From Hyphomonadaceae bacterium (GTDB lineage: Bacteria > Pseudomonadota > Alphaproteobacteria > Caulobacterales > Aquidulcibacteraceae): a stretch of DNA of 64,000 nt. The stretch's first letter is position 1; every line of letters starts with the position of its first letter. The notes under the pieces were generated by a model. The model saw only the letters and a list, made by a program, of their open reading frames with translations. It did not search any database and was not told the DNA's origin. The position numbers were made by a program, and so were the translations under genes. Location of the stretch: assembly GCA_016791425.1 (NCBI GenBank), contig JAEUMQ010000013.1:186001-250000 (forward strand), given 5' to 3'. This document shows, in pieces, positions 36,186-45,885 of the stretch.

Positions 36186-37718
36186 ATGATCGCCGCGCAG
36201 CCCTCGGACCGGTTCGCCTCCCCCGATCCGGACGACGAGTCCTGCGCGGACGACGGTCGCCCGCGCGAAAAGTGCGGCCTCTTCGGGATCATCGGCGCGG
36301 ACGACGCCTCGGTCTTCACCGCCCTCGGCCTTCACGCCCTCCAGCATCGCGGCCAGGAGGGCTGCGGCATCGTCACCTTCGACGGCGCCCGCTTCCATGT
36401 GGAGCGCCACCTCGGCCTGGTCGGCGACAATTTCGGCGACGGCAAGGGCGAGGAGCTGCAGACCCGCCTGCCCGGCAAGGCCGCCATCGGCCACACCCGC
36501 TACGCCACTCAGGGCGCCAATATCCTTCGCAACGTCCAGCCGCTCTTCGCTGATCTCTCCTCCGGCGGCTGCGCGGTCGGCCACAACGGCCAGTTCACCA
36601 ACGCTCGCGCGCTCCGGGACGATCTCGTCCGCAACGGCGCCATCTTCCAGTCCACCTCCGACACTGAATGCGTGCTGCAGCTCATCGCCCGCTCGCGCCG
36701 CACCAAGATCGTCGATCGTTTCATCGACGCGCTCATGCAGGTCCAAGGCGCCTACGCCCTCGTCTGCCTGACCAACAAGAAGCTCATCGGCGCCCGCGAC
36801 CCGATCGGCATCCGCCCCCTCGTCATCGGCGAACGCGACGGCGCCTACATCCTCGCCTCGGAAACCTGCGCGCTCGACATCATCGGCGCCCGCTTCGTCC
36901 GCCCGGTCGAGAACGGCGAGGTCGTCGTCATCTCGATGGGCAAGAACGGCAAGGCCGAGCTGGAAAGCTACTTCCCCTTCCCGCGCGTGCCCGCGCGCCC
37001 GTGCGTGTTCGAGTTCGTCTATTTCTCGCGCCCCGATTCCATCGTCGAAGGCCGCTCCGTTTACGAGGTGCGCAAGCGCATGGGCATGCGCCTCGCGATG
37101 GAGACCAAGACCGCCGCCGACGTCATCGTGCCCGTCCCGGATTCCGGCGTGCCTGCCGCGCTCGGCTACGCCCAGGCGAGCGGCATCCCCTACGAGCTCG
37201 GCATCATCCGCAACCACTATGTCGGACGCACCTTCATCCAGCCGAAGCAGGAAATCCGCGCTTTCGGCGTGCGCCTGAAGCATTCCGCCAACCGCGACAT
37301 CCTCAAGGGCAAGCGCGTCGTCCTCGTCGATGACTCGATCGTCCGCGGCACCACCTCGCGCAAGATCGTCCAGATGGTCCGCGACGCCGGCGCCGCCGAG
37401 ATCCATTTCCGCAGCGCATCCCCTCCCATCAAGCACCCGGACTTCTACGGCATCGACATGCCGGACAAGGACCAGCTGATGGCCGCGCAGCTGACATCGA
37501 AGGAAATGAAGAAGCAGCTCGGCGTCGATAGCCTCGGCTTCCTCTCGGTCGAAGGGCTTTACTGGGCGATGGGCGAGGAGAAGCGCAACGCCGCGCATCC
37601 TCAGTACACCGATCATTGCTTCACCGGCGACTACCCCACGCCGCTCGTCGATCACAACGCCGATCGCGCCGCCAAGGATTTTCAGCTCTCGCTTCTGGTG
37701 GAATCCTCCGCCAAATGA
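36186..37718 (+). CDS. purF: Amidophosphoribosyltransferase
   Basis: Commits PRPP to purine synthesis by transferring the amide of glutamine. 510 aa. An N-terminal propeptide of 29 residues should be removed to expose Cys30 (REKCGLFGI), the glutaminase nucleophile. The phosphoribosyltransferase loop VVLVDDSIVRGTT is intact. Length is that of the B. subtilis type, with propeptide and possibly an iron-sulfur site. The ATG at 36186 gives the propeptide. Confidence 0.96.
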   Translation: MIAAQPSDRFASPDPDDESCADDGRPREKCGLFGIIGADDASVFTALGLHALQHRGQEGCGIVTFDGARFHVERHLGLVGDNFGDGKGEELQTRLPGKAAIGHTRYATQGANILRNVQPLFADLSSGGCAVGHNGQFTNARALRDDLVRNGAIFQSTSDTECVLQLIARSRRTKIVDRFIDALMQVQGAYALVCLTNKKLIGARDPIGIRPLVIGERDGAYILASETCALDIIGARFVRPVENGEVVVISMGKNGKAELESYFPFPRVPARPCVFEFVYFSRPDSIVEGRSVYEVRKRMGMRLAMETKTAADVIVPVPDSGVPAALGYAQASGIPYELGIIRNHYVGRTFIQPKQEIRAFGVRLKHSANRDILKGKRVVLVDDSIVRGTTSRKIVQMVRDAGAAEIHFRSASPPIKHPDFYGIDMPDKDQLMAAQLTSKEMKKQLGVDSLGFLSVEGLYWAMGEEKRNAAHPQYTDHCFTGDYPTPLVDHNADRAAKDFQLSLLVESSAK

Positions 37719-37725
37719 GCGGCGC

Positions 37726-38418
37726 ATGAGCAGGACAGTCCTCGTCACCGGCGCCTCGCGCGGCATCGGCCGCGCGACCGCGAAGCTCCTCGCCCGCGAG
37801 GGCTGGCATGTCATCGCCGCCGGCCGCGCCCAGCGCGCACTAGAGGAGCTGGACGACGAGATCCGCAGCGAAGGCGGCGCCGCCACGCTCGTTCCGCTCG
37901 ATCTGAAGGACGGGGGCGGCATCGACCGCCTCGGCGCCGCGCTCTTCGAGCGCTGGGGCCGCCTGGACGGCCTCGTCGGCAACGCCGCGGTCTTGGGTCC
38001 TCTCACGCCCGTGCATCAGGCGACGCCCGGCGTCATGGCCGAAGTGCTCGCGGTCAACGTCCACGCCAACCACCGCCTGATCCGCTCATTCCACCCGCTG
38101 CTGCGCGCGAGCGACGCGGGCCGCGCCGTCTTCCTCACCTCCGGCGCGGCGCAATTCGCGCCGGCCTATTGGGGGCCCTATTCCTCGAGCAAGGCGGCGC
38201 TGGAAGTCCTCGTCCGGACCTACGCCGCCGAGTGCGCCATCACCCCCGTCCGCGCGAACCTCTTCTCGCCCGGCCCGGTGCGCACCGCGATGCGCGCCAA
38301 AGCCTTCCCGGGCGAGGATCCCGAAACCCTTCCGCACCCGGACGACATCGCTCCGCACATCGTCGCGCTGCTGCAGCCATCGTGCGAGAGGAATGGCGAG
38401 ATCGTCTCCCCCGGCTGA
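37726..38418 (+). CDS. Short-chain dehydrogenase/reductase
   Basis: 230-aa SDR with the cofactor loop TGASRGIGRA, the VGNAAVLGP strand, and a catalytic Ser/Tyr/Lys set in LTSGAAQ and YSSSKAA. The preference for NADPH is suggested by an Arg in the glycine loop region. Substrate unknown. It follows purF by 7 bases, an arrangement common in alphaproteobacteria. It ends two bases before the convergent der. Confidence 0.85.
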   Translation: MSRTVLVTGASRGIGRATAKLLAREGWHVIAAGRAQRALEELDDEIRSEGGAATLVPLDLKDGGGIDRLGAALFERWGRLDGLVGNAAVLGPLTPVHQATPGVMAEVLAVNVHANHRLIRSFHPLLRASDAGRAVFLTSGAAQFAPAYWGPYSSSKAALEVLVRTYAAECAITPVRANLFSPGPVRTAMRAKAFPGEDPETLPHPDDIAPHIVALLQPSCERNGEIVSPG

Positions 38419-38420
38419 AT

Positions 38421-39764
38421 TCAGCCCTCACCTTCCGCAAACGGATTTTTGCTTGCCCGCACATGCAGGCGGATCGGGACCTTCTGCAGCCCGAACGCCT
38501 CGCGCAACCCGTTCACGAGGTAGCGCTTGTACGCCTCCGGCAATTGATCCGCGCGCGAGGAGATCAAGACGAATGTCGGCGGTCGCGCCTTGATCTGCGC
38601 CATGTAGCGCGGCTTGATCCGCTTACCGCGCACGGCCGGCGGCGGATGCCGCGAGATCATGTGCTCCAGCCAGCGATTGAGATCGGGCGTCTTCACCCGC
38701 GCGTTCCAATCGTCATAGGCCGCGAACACGCTCTCCATGAGCTTGGCGAGGCCGACCCCCGCGATCGCCGATAGCGTCACCAGCGGCGCGCCGCGCGCCT
38801 GCGGCAGGCTGTCGTGCGCGAGCTCCTTGAGCTCTTTCAGCCGCTCCGGCTTCGCCTCCACCTTGTCCCATTTGGCGAGCGCGAAGACGAGCGCGCGGCC
38901 TTCCCGGATCACGAGGTCGCCGAGCGCCAGATCCTGGTTCTCGAACGCCTCGTCCGCGTCCATCACCAACACGCACACGTCCGCGAAGCGGATGGCCCGC
39001 AGCGTGTCGGCGACCGAAAGCTTCTCCAGCTTTCCTTCCACCCGCGCCTTCCGCCGCACGCCCGCCGTATCGATCAGCCGCACCGCCCGCCCGCGATATT
39101 CCCAATCAACCGAAATGGAATCCCGCGTGATGCCCGCCTCCGGCCCCGTCAGCATCCGCTCCGCGCCGAGCAGAGCATTCACCAGCGTGGACTTTCCCGC
39201 ATTCGGCCGTCCGATGATCGCCAGCTTGATCGGCTTGTCGCCCGGCGTCTCCACCTCTTCGCTCGCGACGCCCGGCATGGCCTTCGCGATCGCCGCGTAG
39301 AGATCGCCCATGCCTTCGCCGTGCTCGGCCGAGATCGCCACCGGATCTCCCAGGCCCAGTTCGTACGCCTCGATGGCGCCCGCTTCGCCCGCCCGCCCCT
39401 CGGCCTTGTTCGCCGCTAGCACGACGGGCTTTCCGGAACGCCGCATGATGTCCGCGAACGTCCGGTCGATCGGCGTCACGCCGTCGCGCGCATCGACCAT
39501 GAAGAGAAGCACGTCGGCGTCTTCCATCGCCGCCTCGGTCTGCGCCCGCATCCGCGCGGCGAGCGATTCATCGCGCACATCCTCGAAGCCGGCGGTGTCG
39601 ATCAGCTCGAGATCCAGATCGCCCAGCCGGCCTTCCCCCTCGCGTCGGTCGCGCGTCACGCCCGGCAGGTCATCGACGATCGCCAGCTTCCGGCCTGCGA
39701 GCCGGTTGAAGAGCGTCGATTTCCCGACATTCGGCCGCCCGACGATCGCGAGCTTGATCGCCAT
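38421..39764 (-). CDS. der: GTPase Der (EngA)
   Basis: Essential GTPase with two G domains in tandem that assists 50S ribosome assembly. 447 aa: first P-loop GRPNVGKST at the start, second GRPNAGKST near residue 185, NKAEG and a second NKxD-like motif (ALAKWDKVE), then the KH-like C-terminal domain. It ends the leftward panB-TPR-bamB-der group. Confidence 0.95.
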   Translation of the reverse strand: MAIKLAIVGRPNVGKSTLFNRLAGRKLAIVDDLPGVTRDRREGEGRLGDLDLELIDTAGFEDVRDESLAARMRAQTEAAMEDADVLLFMVDARDGVTPIDRTFADIMRRSGKPVVLAANKAEGRAGEAGAIEAYELGLGDPVAISAEHGEGMGDLYAAIAKAMPGVASEEVETPGDKPIKLAIIGRPNAGKSTLVNALLGAERMLTGPEAGITRDSISVDWEYRGRAVRLIDTAGVRRKARVEGKLEKLSVADTLRAIRFADVCVLVMDADEAFENQDLALGDLVIREGRALVFALAKWDKVEAKPERLKELKELAHDSLPQARGAPLVTLSAIAGVGLAKLMESVFAAYDDWNARVKTPDLNRWLEHMISRHPPPAVRGKRIKPRYMAQIKARPPTFVLISSRADQLPEAYKRYLVNGLREAFGLQKVPIRLHVRASKNPFAEGEG

Positions 39765-39863
39765 CGCTAGAGCGCACGCGCCGGCGAGAGCGTCGCTCGC
39801 CGCTTGTGCGCGCTCGCCCCATCGCCGTTCGGTGAGAGCGCTTGGTTCTGCATGGCCGCTTTA

Positions 39864-39880
39864 TGCGCCTATCGGGCGCA
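39864..39880 (-). terminator. Hairpin downstream of bamB
   Basis: TGCGCC / GGCGCA (6 bp, 5-base loop) lies 10 bases past the bamB stop, read on the minus strand before TAAAG. A second 7-bp hairpin lies at 39782-39802, near the der start. Both are modest; read-through into der is possible. Confidence 0.3.
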
Positions 39881-39889
39881 GGGCGACAA

Positions 39890-41248
39890 CTATCTCAACG
39901 CCACCACTCTGGCGTTGTCGCCGACGAAATAGATCGCATCGTCGGCCGCCACCGGCGAAATGTAGATCGGATCGCCGACTTTGCGCGTCTCGACGATCTC
40001 GCCATTGACCGGGCTCACGGCCGTCGCCTGGCCGAGCGAATTGCCCAGGATGAGCCGGCCCGCGACCATGATCGGCCCGGTCCAGGAGATGCGCCCCTTG
40101 CGGTCATCCGAGTCCTCGAAGCGCGGCAGCTGGCGCACCCAATAGACCTTGCCGCTGGTCTTATCGAGCGCAGTGAGCTCGCCATCGACCGTCACCGCAT
40201 AGAGCACGTCGCCCGCGATCCAAGGCGTCTGGGTGGACGCGAACGTGCGCGCCCACAGACGTTGCCCCGTGCGCAGATCGATCGCGGCGAGAATCCCCGA
40301 ATGGCTGGCCGCATACACGACGCCATTGTCCACCGCCGGCCGCCCGGCCACGTCATTGATCGCCGAAAGCGACGTCAGCCGCCCCGCCCGCGTCAGCGCA
40401 TCCACCCAAAGCCGGCGCCCGTTCGCCGCCAAGAGCGCGACGACTTCCCCGGACGCGAAGGGCGCGATCACCGTGTCGCCGGACACCGCCGGGCTCGACG
40501 CCGCGAGAATGCGCGCCGGCTCCGCGATCGCCTGGTGCGTCCATTGTATCTGGCCTGTCGCCGCATCCATCGCCACCAGTTCGCTGTCGTTGGTGACCGC
40601 ATAGACCTTGCCGCCCGCGAACGTCGGCGCCGCGTGGAACGGCGCATTCGTCCGCGTCCGCCACACTTCATCGCCGCTCTGCGCGTTGAGCGCCGCCGCA
40701 AAGCCAAACCCGCTCGTCACGTAGATGCGGCCGTCGCCGGCCGCGACGCCCCCGCCCATGGCGCGACGGTCGCGGCCTTCCTCGGGGCGCATCCGCTGCG
40801 ACCACAGCGTCCGCCCGCTCCGCGCATCGACCGCGCGCACGACGTGCTCGGCGTCGAGGAAGTAGAGCTTGCCGTCCTGGATGACCGGCGAAGCCGCGAT
40901 CCTGACCCGGTCGCTCGACCCGGCGCCGACCGAAAAGCCGCCCCGGTTCTCGAAGTTCGAGGGGCCGGTGACATTGATCGGCGCGTTGGCCGAGTTGCCG
41001 CCAGGCTGGCTCCAATCGCCCGAAGGCGCCGGGGCGGGCACCACGATCGCGCGAGCCTGCAGGTCAGGATCGGGAGCGAGCTGCTGCTCGAAGGTGAGAA
41101 TCGAGATCCGGCCTTCTTCCGGCGCCGCGGGGGCGTCGTCGCCGCCGCCGTTAAACGGCCACACGGAATCCGCCGCGCGCCCCACCGTGCCGCAGCCAGC
41201 CAACGCCGCGGCGGCCAGCAGCACCGCGATCGTCCGTGAAGTCGTCAT
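39890..41248 (-). CDS. bamB: Outer-membrane assembly lipoprotein BamB
   Basis: PQQ-like beta-propeller lipoprotein of the BAM complex, which folds outer-membrane proteins. 452 aa: signal peptide with lipobox ALAGC, a long linker, then repeated propeller strands such as KLYFLDAEHVVRAVDARSGR, VYAVTNDSELVAMDAATGQ and GILAAIDLRTGQRLW. ATG at 41248 overlaps the upstream TPR gene's stop by four bases. The BamB and SurA/LptD genes in this window serve the same envelope pathway. Confidence 0.92.
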   Translation of the reverse strand: MTTSRTIAVLLAAAALAGCGTVGRAADSVWPFNGGGDDAPAAPEEGRISILTFEQQLAPDPDLQARAIVVPAPAPSGDWSQPGGNSANAPINVTGPSNFENRGGFSVGAGSSDRVRIAASPVIQDGKLYFLDAEHVVRAVDARSGRTLWSQRMRPEEGRDRRAMGGGVAAGDGRIYVTSGFGFAAALNAQSGDEVWRTRTNAPFHAAPTFAGGKVYAVTNDSELVAMDAATGQIQWTHQAIAEPARILAASSPAVSGDTVIAPFASGEVVALLAANGRRLWVDALTRAGRLTSLSAINDVAGRPAVDNGVVYAASHSGILAAIDLRTGQRLWARTFASTQTPWIAGDVLYAVTVDGELTALDKTSGKVYWVRQLPRFEDSDDRKGRISWTGPIMVAGRLILGNSLGQATAVSPVNGEIVETRKVGDPIYISPVAADDAIYFVGDNARVVALR

Positions 41249-41976
41249 TTCGTCTCTCCCCCAACAGGCCTGGGCGCCGGCGGCGCGGCCTGCTTCTGCT
41301 TCTCGCCGGCTGGCGCTGGAGCGCTTGCCGCCGCCCCCGGCCCCAGCACCGAAAGCGCCAGCTGGGCACGTTGCCGGACCGAGTCGGGCGTTTGAAAGGC
41401 GTCGCTGAGGCTCTGGAACGTCTGCCGCGCCAGATCGAACTGCCCCGCGTCCCACGCCTTCACGCCCAGGAGCTCGCGCGCCGGGTACGAGATCGCCCCG
41501 CCAGCCTCGATGATCGGCGCGAGCCGCGCCTGCACGGCCGCCAGATCCTGCGTCTCCGCAACCACATAGGCCGCCCGCAGGCGGGCCATGTCGCGCACGA
41601 TCGGGTCCTTGGCGGCGGCTGCCGCGGCGTCGAAATCCGCGATCGCGCCAGGCAGGTCGCCCTGGCCGGCCTTGGCCGCGCCGGCCTCCATGAGCGCGAG
41701 CTGGCGATAGATCTGCGGCCCCTTGCCGCGCAGCGCGGCGAAGGCCTCGGCGGCCTCCGCGGCCTTGCCCTCATGCAGGAGGGTCTGGGCGTGGACGAAA
41801 TCCACCGAATGGTTGCGCGCCTGATCGGCGCTCCAGGCCTGATAAAGCCGCCACCCGCCGACCCCGGCGAGCACGATGACGGCGAGCCCAATGATCAGCC
41901 CACCGAATTGTTGCCAGATGCGCTTGAGGCGATCCTGCCGGACCTCTTCCTCGACTTCCTGAAAAAGGTCGGTCAC
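41245..41976 (-). CDS. Membrane-anchored TPR protein, YfgM-like
   Basis: 243 aa. A GTG start (41976) with GAGGA upstream gives a short cytoplasmic N-terminus (VTDLFQEVEEEVRQDRL), one membrane span (about 22-42) and a periplasmic TPR-type helical domain. This is the layout of YfgM, which works with SecYEG and periplasmic chaperones; the yfgM-bamB-der order is widespread. The Pro/Ala/Lys tail is low complexity. Confidence 0.85.
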   Translation of the reverse strand: MTDLFQEVEEEVRQDRLKRIWQQFGGLIIGLAVIVLAGVGGWRLYQAWSADQARNHSVDFVHAQTLLHEGKAAEAAEAFAALRGKGPQIYRQLALMEAGAAKAGQGDLPGAIADFDAAAAAAKDPIVRDMARLRAAYVVAETQDLAAVQARLAPIIEAGGAISYPARELLGVKAWDAGQFDLARQTFQSLSDAFQTPDSVRQRAQLALSVLGPGAAASAPAPAGEKQKQAAPPAPRPVGGETK

Positions 41977-42040
41977 GTGGTGGTTCCTCGCGCGCCCGGG
42001 CGCCCAGACAGCGGAAAAGCCCTGACAGCGGAAAAGCGGT

Positions 42041-42922
42041 CTAGCTGCGCTCGCTGTCGCCGGCAACGCGCGAAGGCGCCCCACCCCCGCCCGAAGCGGC
42101 GGCCTTGGGCCCAAGCACATAGGTTTCCGCCGCCCCCGGGAAGCTCCCGGCGCGGACGTCCGCGGCGAACGCGGCGGCCGCCTCGTCCACCACCCGTTTC
42201 AGGTCGGCGTACCGGCGCACGAATTTCGGCGTCCAGTCGAAAAGCCCAAGCATGTCGTCGGTGACCAGCACTTGGCCATCGCAGAACTTCGACGCCCCAA
42301 TCCCAATCGTCGGGACCGACAACGTCGCTGTGATCTCCTCGGCCAGCTTCTCCGCCACGCCCTCGACCACGATCGCGAACGCTCCGGCCTCCTCCGCCGT
42401 CCTGGCCTCCGCAAGCACGCGCTCGCGCTCGCTCTGGGTGCGCCCCTTGGCTTTGAAGCCGCCGTCCACGTTCACCGCCTGCGGCCGGAGCCCCACATGC
42501 CCCATCACCGGAATGCCGCGCTCGACGAGATAGCGGATCGTCTCCCCAACCGCGGGCCCGCTCTCCACCTTCACCGCCTGGCAGAGCGTTTCCTTCATCA
42601 CGCGCGCCGCGTTGAGATAAGCGGCTTCCACGCCGCCCTCGTAGCTGCCGAACGGCATGTCCACGACCACCATCGCGCGCTTGGCGCCGCGCATGACCGC
42701 CTGCCCATGCAGGATCATCATCTCGAGCGTCACGCCGACGGTGTTCGGCAGGCCGTGGATCACCTGCCCCACGGAATCGCCGACCAGCAGCACGTCGCAA
42801 TGGGGATCGAGCAACGCGGCCATCGGCGCCGAGTACGCCGTCAGGACCACGATCTTTTCCCCGCCTTTGCGCGCGCGAATGTCCGGCGCGGCGAGACGGC
42901 GCGAATTCTCATGCTTGGACAT
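42041..42922 (-). CDS. panB: 3-methyl-2-oxobutanoate hydroxymethyltransferase
   Basis: First enzyme of pantothenate (coenzyme A) synthesis; makes ketopantoate from 2-oxoisovalerate and methylene-tetrahydrofolate. 293 aa with [31 protein letters not shown] and MGHVGLRPQ, which hold the Mg and substrate ligands. The C-terminus is Gly/Ala-rich and variable. panC is not in the window. Confidence 0.94.
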   Translation of the reverse strand: MSKHENSRRLAAPDIRARKGGEKIVVLTAYSAPMAALLDPHCDVLLVGDSVGQVIHGLPNTVGVTLEMMILHGQAVMRGAKRAMVVVDMPFGSYEGGVEAAYLNAARVMKETLCQAVKVESGPAVGETIRYLVERGIPVMGHVGLRPQAVNVDGGFKAKGRTQSERERVLAEARTAEEAGAFAIVVEGVAEKLAEEITATLSVPTIGIGASKFCDGQVLVTDDMLGLFDWTPKFVRRYADLKRVVDEAAAAFAADVRAGSFPGAAETYVLGPKAAASGGGGAPSRVAGDSERS

Positions 42923-42973
42923 GAAGAGGGATTAGCCCAGCGGGTGCTCCGCCGCCAGCACGCTCCCCCAAAG

Positions 42974-43354
42974 CTATTCCGAGGCCGCCCGCGTCGCCGC
43001 CAAGCCGCCGATCCCGGCCGCCGCCGCCAGCAGGATGGGTGTGAGCATGCCGCCCAGCGCTGCCTGCAGCGACGCCGCCGTCGCTGCGCCCTTGGAGACC
43101 TCGCCATAGGCCGTCGTCATATCGAGGCCGAATTGCGCCACCATGCCGGGCCCGACCGCCTGGGCGATCGAGATCACCGCCAGCGCCAGGGCGCCTCCGG
43201 CCATCGCGAACGCTCCGACCCGGATCAGGCCAACCGCCTTCGCCCGGCTCTCCCGGCGCGAGACCTTCTGGCTGACCCCGGCCGCAAAGCCGTCGTCCGC
43301 GGGATCCTCGATCTCCGCGAAGGCTGCCTTCAGGTGCGTGTCAAACTCGGTCAT
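42974..43354 (-). CDS. Small two-span membrane protein after the sigma gene (anti-sigma-like)
   Basis: 126 aa: a hydrophilic acidic N-terminal region (TEFDTHLKAAFAEIEDPADD, residues 2-21), a basic patch, then two hydrophobic segments about 45-70 and 95-120. Such an arrangement after an ECF sigma gene is seen in anti-sigma partners, but no zinc-binding ZAS motif is present. Start chosen at ATG 43354 with GGGAA upstream; ATG 43360 and GTG 43378 are alternatives. It lies 51 bases past the sigma stop. Confidence 0.55.
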   Translation of the reverse strand: MTEFDTHLKAAFAEIEDPADDGFAAGVSQKVSRRESRAKAVGLIRVGAFAMAGGALALAVISIAQAVGPGMVAQFGLDMTTAYGEVSKGAATAASLQAALGGMLTPILLAAAAGIGGLAATRAASE

Positions 43355-43405
43355 GGCCATTTCCCAATAACTTACCACAAGCCTTGGCCGTCTTCCATTC
43401 AGCCA

Positions 43406-43963
43406 TCATGCCGCCTGCGGCGTCAACAATCTCCGAAGCTTCTCCATGCCTCGTTGGACATGGGACTTCACCGTGCCCAGTGGAAGTCCCGTCAAGTCCA
43501 CGATTTCAGCATGGGAGAGGCCTTCTCCGTGGTTCAACGAGACGCAGAGGCGCTCTCCGTCGCTGAGCCGCGCCAAGGCCCTCTGCAGGTCGATCTTTGC
43601 CCCCGCGACCCGATCCGGGGCTGAGTCCTCCGACGCGATCTCCGCCGCATCGTCGAGCGATTCGAAATTCGCCTTCTGCTTGCGCTTGGCCATCAGGAAG
43701 GTCGTGACCGCCACCCGGCGAAACCAGCCGGCGAACGCCGCCGGGGTCTCCAGATCGCCAAGTCGGTCCCACGCCTTCACGAACGCCTCCTGGGCCAGAT
43801 CATCTGCTTCCGCGTCGTCCCGGCACATCCTCCGCAGGAGCGCCCTTGCCCACCCTTGCCGGCGTTTGACCAGCTCGCCGAAGGCTCGCTGGTCTCGCGC
43901 CTGAGCGGCGAGGATGAGGGCTGCCTCCGTCGAGGACGCCGGATCGACAAGCCCTCCCCGCAC
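43406..43963 (-). CDS. ECF-type RNA polymerase sigma factor
   Basis: 185 aa with a sigma-70 region 2 (AEADDLAQEAFVKAWDRLG) and region 4 helix-turn-helix (LSHAEIVDLTGLPLGTVKSHVQRG), no region 1 or 3: an extracytoplasmic-function type. The GTG at 43963 is the only good start. It sits between two membrane-protein genes, so it is likely controlled from the membrane. Which ECF group it belongs to is not clear. A self-recognised promoter in 44405-44507 is expected but not seen by eye. Confidence 0.88.
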   Translation of the reverse strand: MRGGLVDPASSTEAALILAAQARDQRAFGELVKRRQGWARALLRRMCRDDAEADDLAQEAFVKAWDRLGDLETPAAFAGWFRRVAVTTFLMAKRKQKANFESLDDAAEIASEDSAPDRVAGAKIDLQRALARLSDGERLCVSLNHGEGLSHAEIVDLTGLPLGTVKSHVQRGMEKLRRLLTPQAA

Positions 43964-43972
43964 GATTCAAGC

Positions 43973-44404
43973 TCACGCCTCGTTCGAGTTTCCGGGCGCA
44001 ACGGCGCTGTTCTTCGGCTTCGAGGAATAATCCACGATCGCCAGGATCAGGAAGGCGACGCCAAGGGCGCCCAGGATCGCCGCGCCGGTCATCTGGCCGC
44101 CCCAGGAATGCCCGGTCGGATCGAAATCGCCTGTGAAGAAGGCCGAGGCGGTCAGGGCGATCGAGAGCGCCAGCATGATCACCGCGCTCCCGAGGGTGCT
44201 GCGCGCCCGGTCGGGCCGCTTGGGCTTGGGATCGGACAGGCTCGCGATCAGCTCCGGGTCGATCTTCTCGCCCTTTTCAATGGCTTGCGAGATGAGCTTG
44301 TGCGCCGATTGCCGCGTGCGCTCCTTGAGCCAAATCGGGACGATGATCACTGCCCCCAAAAACACAAAGAAAAACAGGGGAACGAGGACTTCCACGCCGG
44401 TCAT
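43973..44404 (-). CDS. DUF6249-like membrane protein upstream of the sigma gene
   Basis: 143 aa, three spans (about 5-22, 70-90, 105-125) with a cytoplasmic middle loop holding EKGEKIDPELIASLSDPKPKR (residues about 44-64). The layout and this loop resemble DUF6249 proteins found with ECF sigma genes; the assignment is by pattern. ATG 44404 is preferred since GGAG lies six bases upstream; ATG 44416 would add four residues. Its stop lies nine bases before the sigma GTG. Confidence 0.65.
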   Translation of the reverse strand: MTGVEVLVPLFFFVFLGAVIIVPIWLKERTRQSAHKLISQAIEKGEKIDPELIASLSDPKPKRPDRARSTLGSAVIMLALSIALTASAFFTGDFDPTGHSWGGQMTGAAILGALGVAFLILAIVDYSSKPKNSAVAPGNSNEA

Positions 44405-44507
44405 TTGTTTCTCCATCGCCGGTGGGGCCCTTCGCCCCTATCTTGCCTCAAAGGATGCGGGGAGGCCCCCGTTCGGATGCGCCCGGCATTACGGCCGCTT
44501 CAGCTCC

Positions 44508-44864
44508 CTATCCGAGCGCCTTGGCATAGGTCTCCGGCCGGAACCCCACGATGAGCTTTCCGCCCCCCAGATCGAGCACCGGCCGCTTGATCATCGAGGG
44601 CTGCTCCAGCATGAGCGCCGTCGCCTGCTTCTCATCGACCTTCTCGCGCACGTCCTCCGGCAGCTTCCGGAACGTCGTTCCCGCGCGATTGAGCAGGGTC
44701 TCCCACCCGACGGCCTTGGCCCACCGCTCAAGCGAAGCGCGGTCGATCCCCTCGCCCTTATAGTCGTGGAAGCGGTAGCCGACCCCATGCGCGTCGAGCC
44801 AGGCGCGCGCCTTCTTCATCGTGTCGCAGTTCTTGATCCCGTAGAGCACAACGTCCTTGGCCAT
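44508..44864 (-). CDS. ArsC/Spx-family reductase-like protein
   Basis: 118-aa member of the ArsC/Spx/MgsR/YffB superfamily: VLYGIKNCDTMKKA at the N-terminus carries a single Cys (no CxxC), and SMIKRPVLDLGGG near residue 90 matches the YffB branch. No second Cys of true arsenate reductases is seen, so an arsenate role is doubtful. It diverges from the esterase gene with a 67-bp gap. Confidence 0.85.
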   Translation of the reverse strand: MAKDVVLYGIKNCDTMKKARAWLDAHGVGYRFHDYKGEGIDRASLERWAKAVGWETLLNRAGTTFRKLPEDVREKVDEKQATALMLEQPSMIKRPVLDLGGGKLIVGFRPETYAKALG

Positions 44865-44931
44865 GCCTGATCATGGCCCGGCTCGCGGGCGCCTGCTAGA
44901 TCAGCCAAGCGAACGCCCCGGAGAGCATGCC

Positions 44932-45876
44932 TTGACGACCAGACGCCTCGTCGATCCGCAATTGCTGCCCCTGCTCGACGCGATGCCGCCGGTGACCATG
45001 AGCCCGGAGACATTGCCCGCCATGCGCGCGCGCATCTTTCCGTTCGAGGAGGATCCCGCCCATGTCGAGAAGGTCGAGATCTTCACGCGCTCCACGCCCG
45101 GCCTCAACGGCGCGCCCGATGTCGGCCTGGTGATTGCGCGGCCGCGCAACGCAGCCGCGCCGCTGCCGGCCATCCTCCATATGCACGGCGGCGGCTATGT
45201 CGCCGGAACGGCGGCTCAATTCGCGCCGCACTGCCGCGCCATCGCGGCCGAAACCGACAGCCTCATTCTCTCGGTCGATTATCGCCTCGCGCCGGAGACG
45301 CCGTATCCTGGCCCGATCGAGGATTGCTACGCCGCACTCGCCTGGCTCTTCGCCAACGCCGCCGATCTCGGCATTGATCGAACGCGCATCGGCGTGATGG
45401 GCGAAAGCGCCGGCGGCGGCCTCGCCGCCGCGCTCGCGCTCATGGCGCGCGACCGGGGCGAATATCGCTTCGCCTTCCAGCACCTCATCTATCCGATGAT
45501 CGATGACCGCACCTGCGCGCACCCCGATCCCCATCCCTACGCGGGCGAGTTCATCTGGAATCCCGGCTCCAACGCGTTCGGCTGGATGAGCCTGCTCGGC
45601 CCCGCAATGGGCGCGGACAACGTCTCTCCCTACGCGGCCGCCGCGCGCGCGACCGACCTGACAAATCTCCCCCCGACCTTCATCGCCTGCGGCGCGCTCG
45701 ATCTCTTCCTGGAGGAAAACCTCGACTACGCCCGCCGCCTCACGCGCGCCGGCGTGCCCGTGGAGCTGCACATCTATCCCGGCGCCTTCCACGGCTTCCA
45801 GCGCGCCGACGCGGTGATCGCGCGCAACGCCAACCGCGACCGCATCGACGCGCTTCGCCGCGCGCTTCATCCCTAG
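44932..45876 (+). CDS. Alpha/beta hydrolase, hormone-sensitive-lipase type esterase
   Basis: 314-aa esterase/lipase of the HSL (bacterial family IV) group: the oxyanion-hole motif MHGGGYV, the nucleophile elbow GESAGGG and C-terminal Asp/His (ALDLFLEE and FHGFQ) are all present. No signal peptide, hence cytoplasmic. The start is taken as TTG at 44932 with GGAGAG upstream; a longer frame from 44857 adds 25 residues that read as noise. It faces the SMP-30-like lipoprotein gene. Confidence 0.87.
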   Translation: MTTRRLVDPQLLPLLDAMPPVTMSPETLPAMRARIFPFEEDPAHVEKVEIFTRSTPGLNGAPDVGLVIARPRNAAAPLPAILHMHGGGYVAGTAAQFAPHCRAIAAETDSLILSVDYRLAPETPYPGPIEDCYAALAWLFANAADLGIDRTRIGVMGESAGGGLAAALALMARDRGEYRFAFQHLIYPMIDDRTCAHPDPHPYAGEFIWNPGSNAFGWMSLLGPAMGADNVSPYAAAARATDLTNLPPTFIACGALDLFLEENLDYARRLTRAGVPVELHIYPGAFHGFQRADAVIARNANRDRIDALRRALHP

Positions 45877-45885
45877 ACGGAGCAA

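Noticed and set aside
35943-38006. 687-codon minus-strand frame opposite cvpA and purF
   Set aside because: Shadow frame of conserved purine and membrane genes.
44508-44864. Arsenate reductase function for the ArsC-like protein
   Set aside because: Single-Cys YffB-type sequence, no arsenic genes nearby; left as family-level call.
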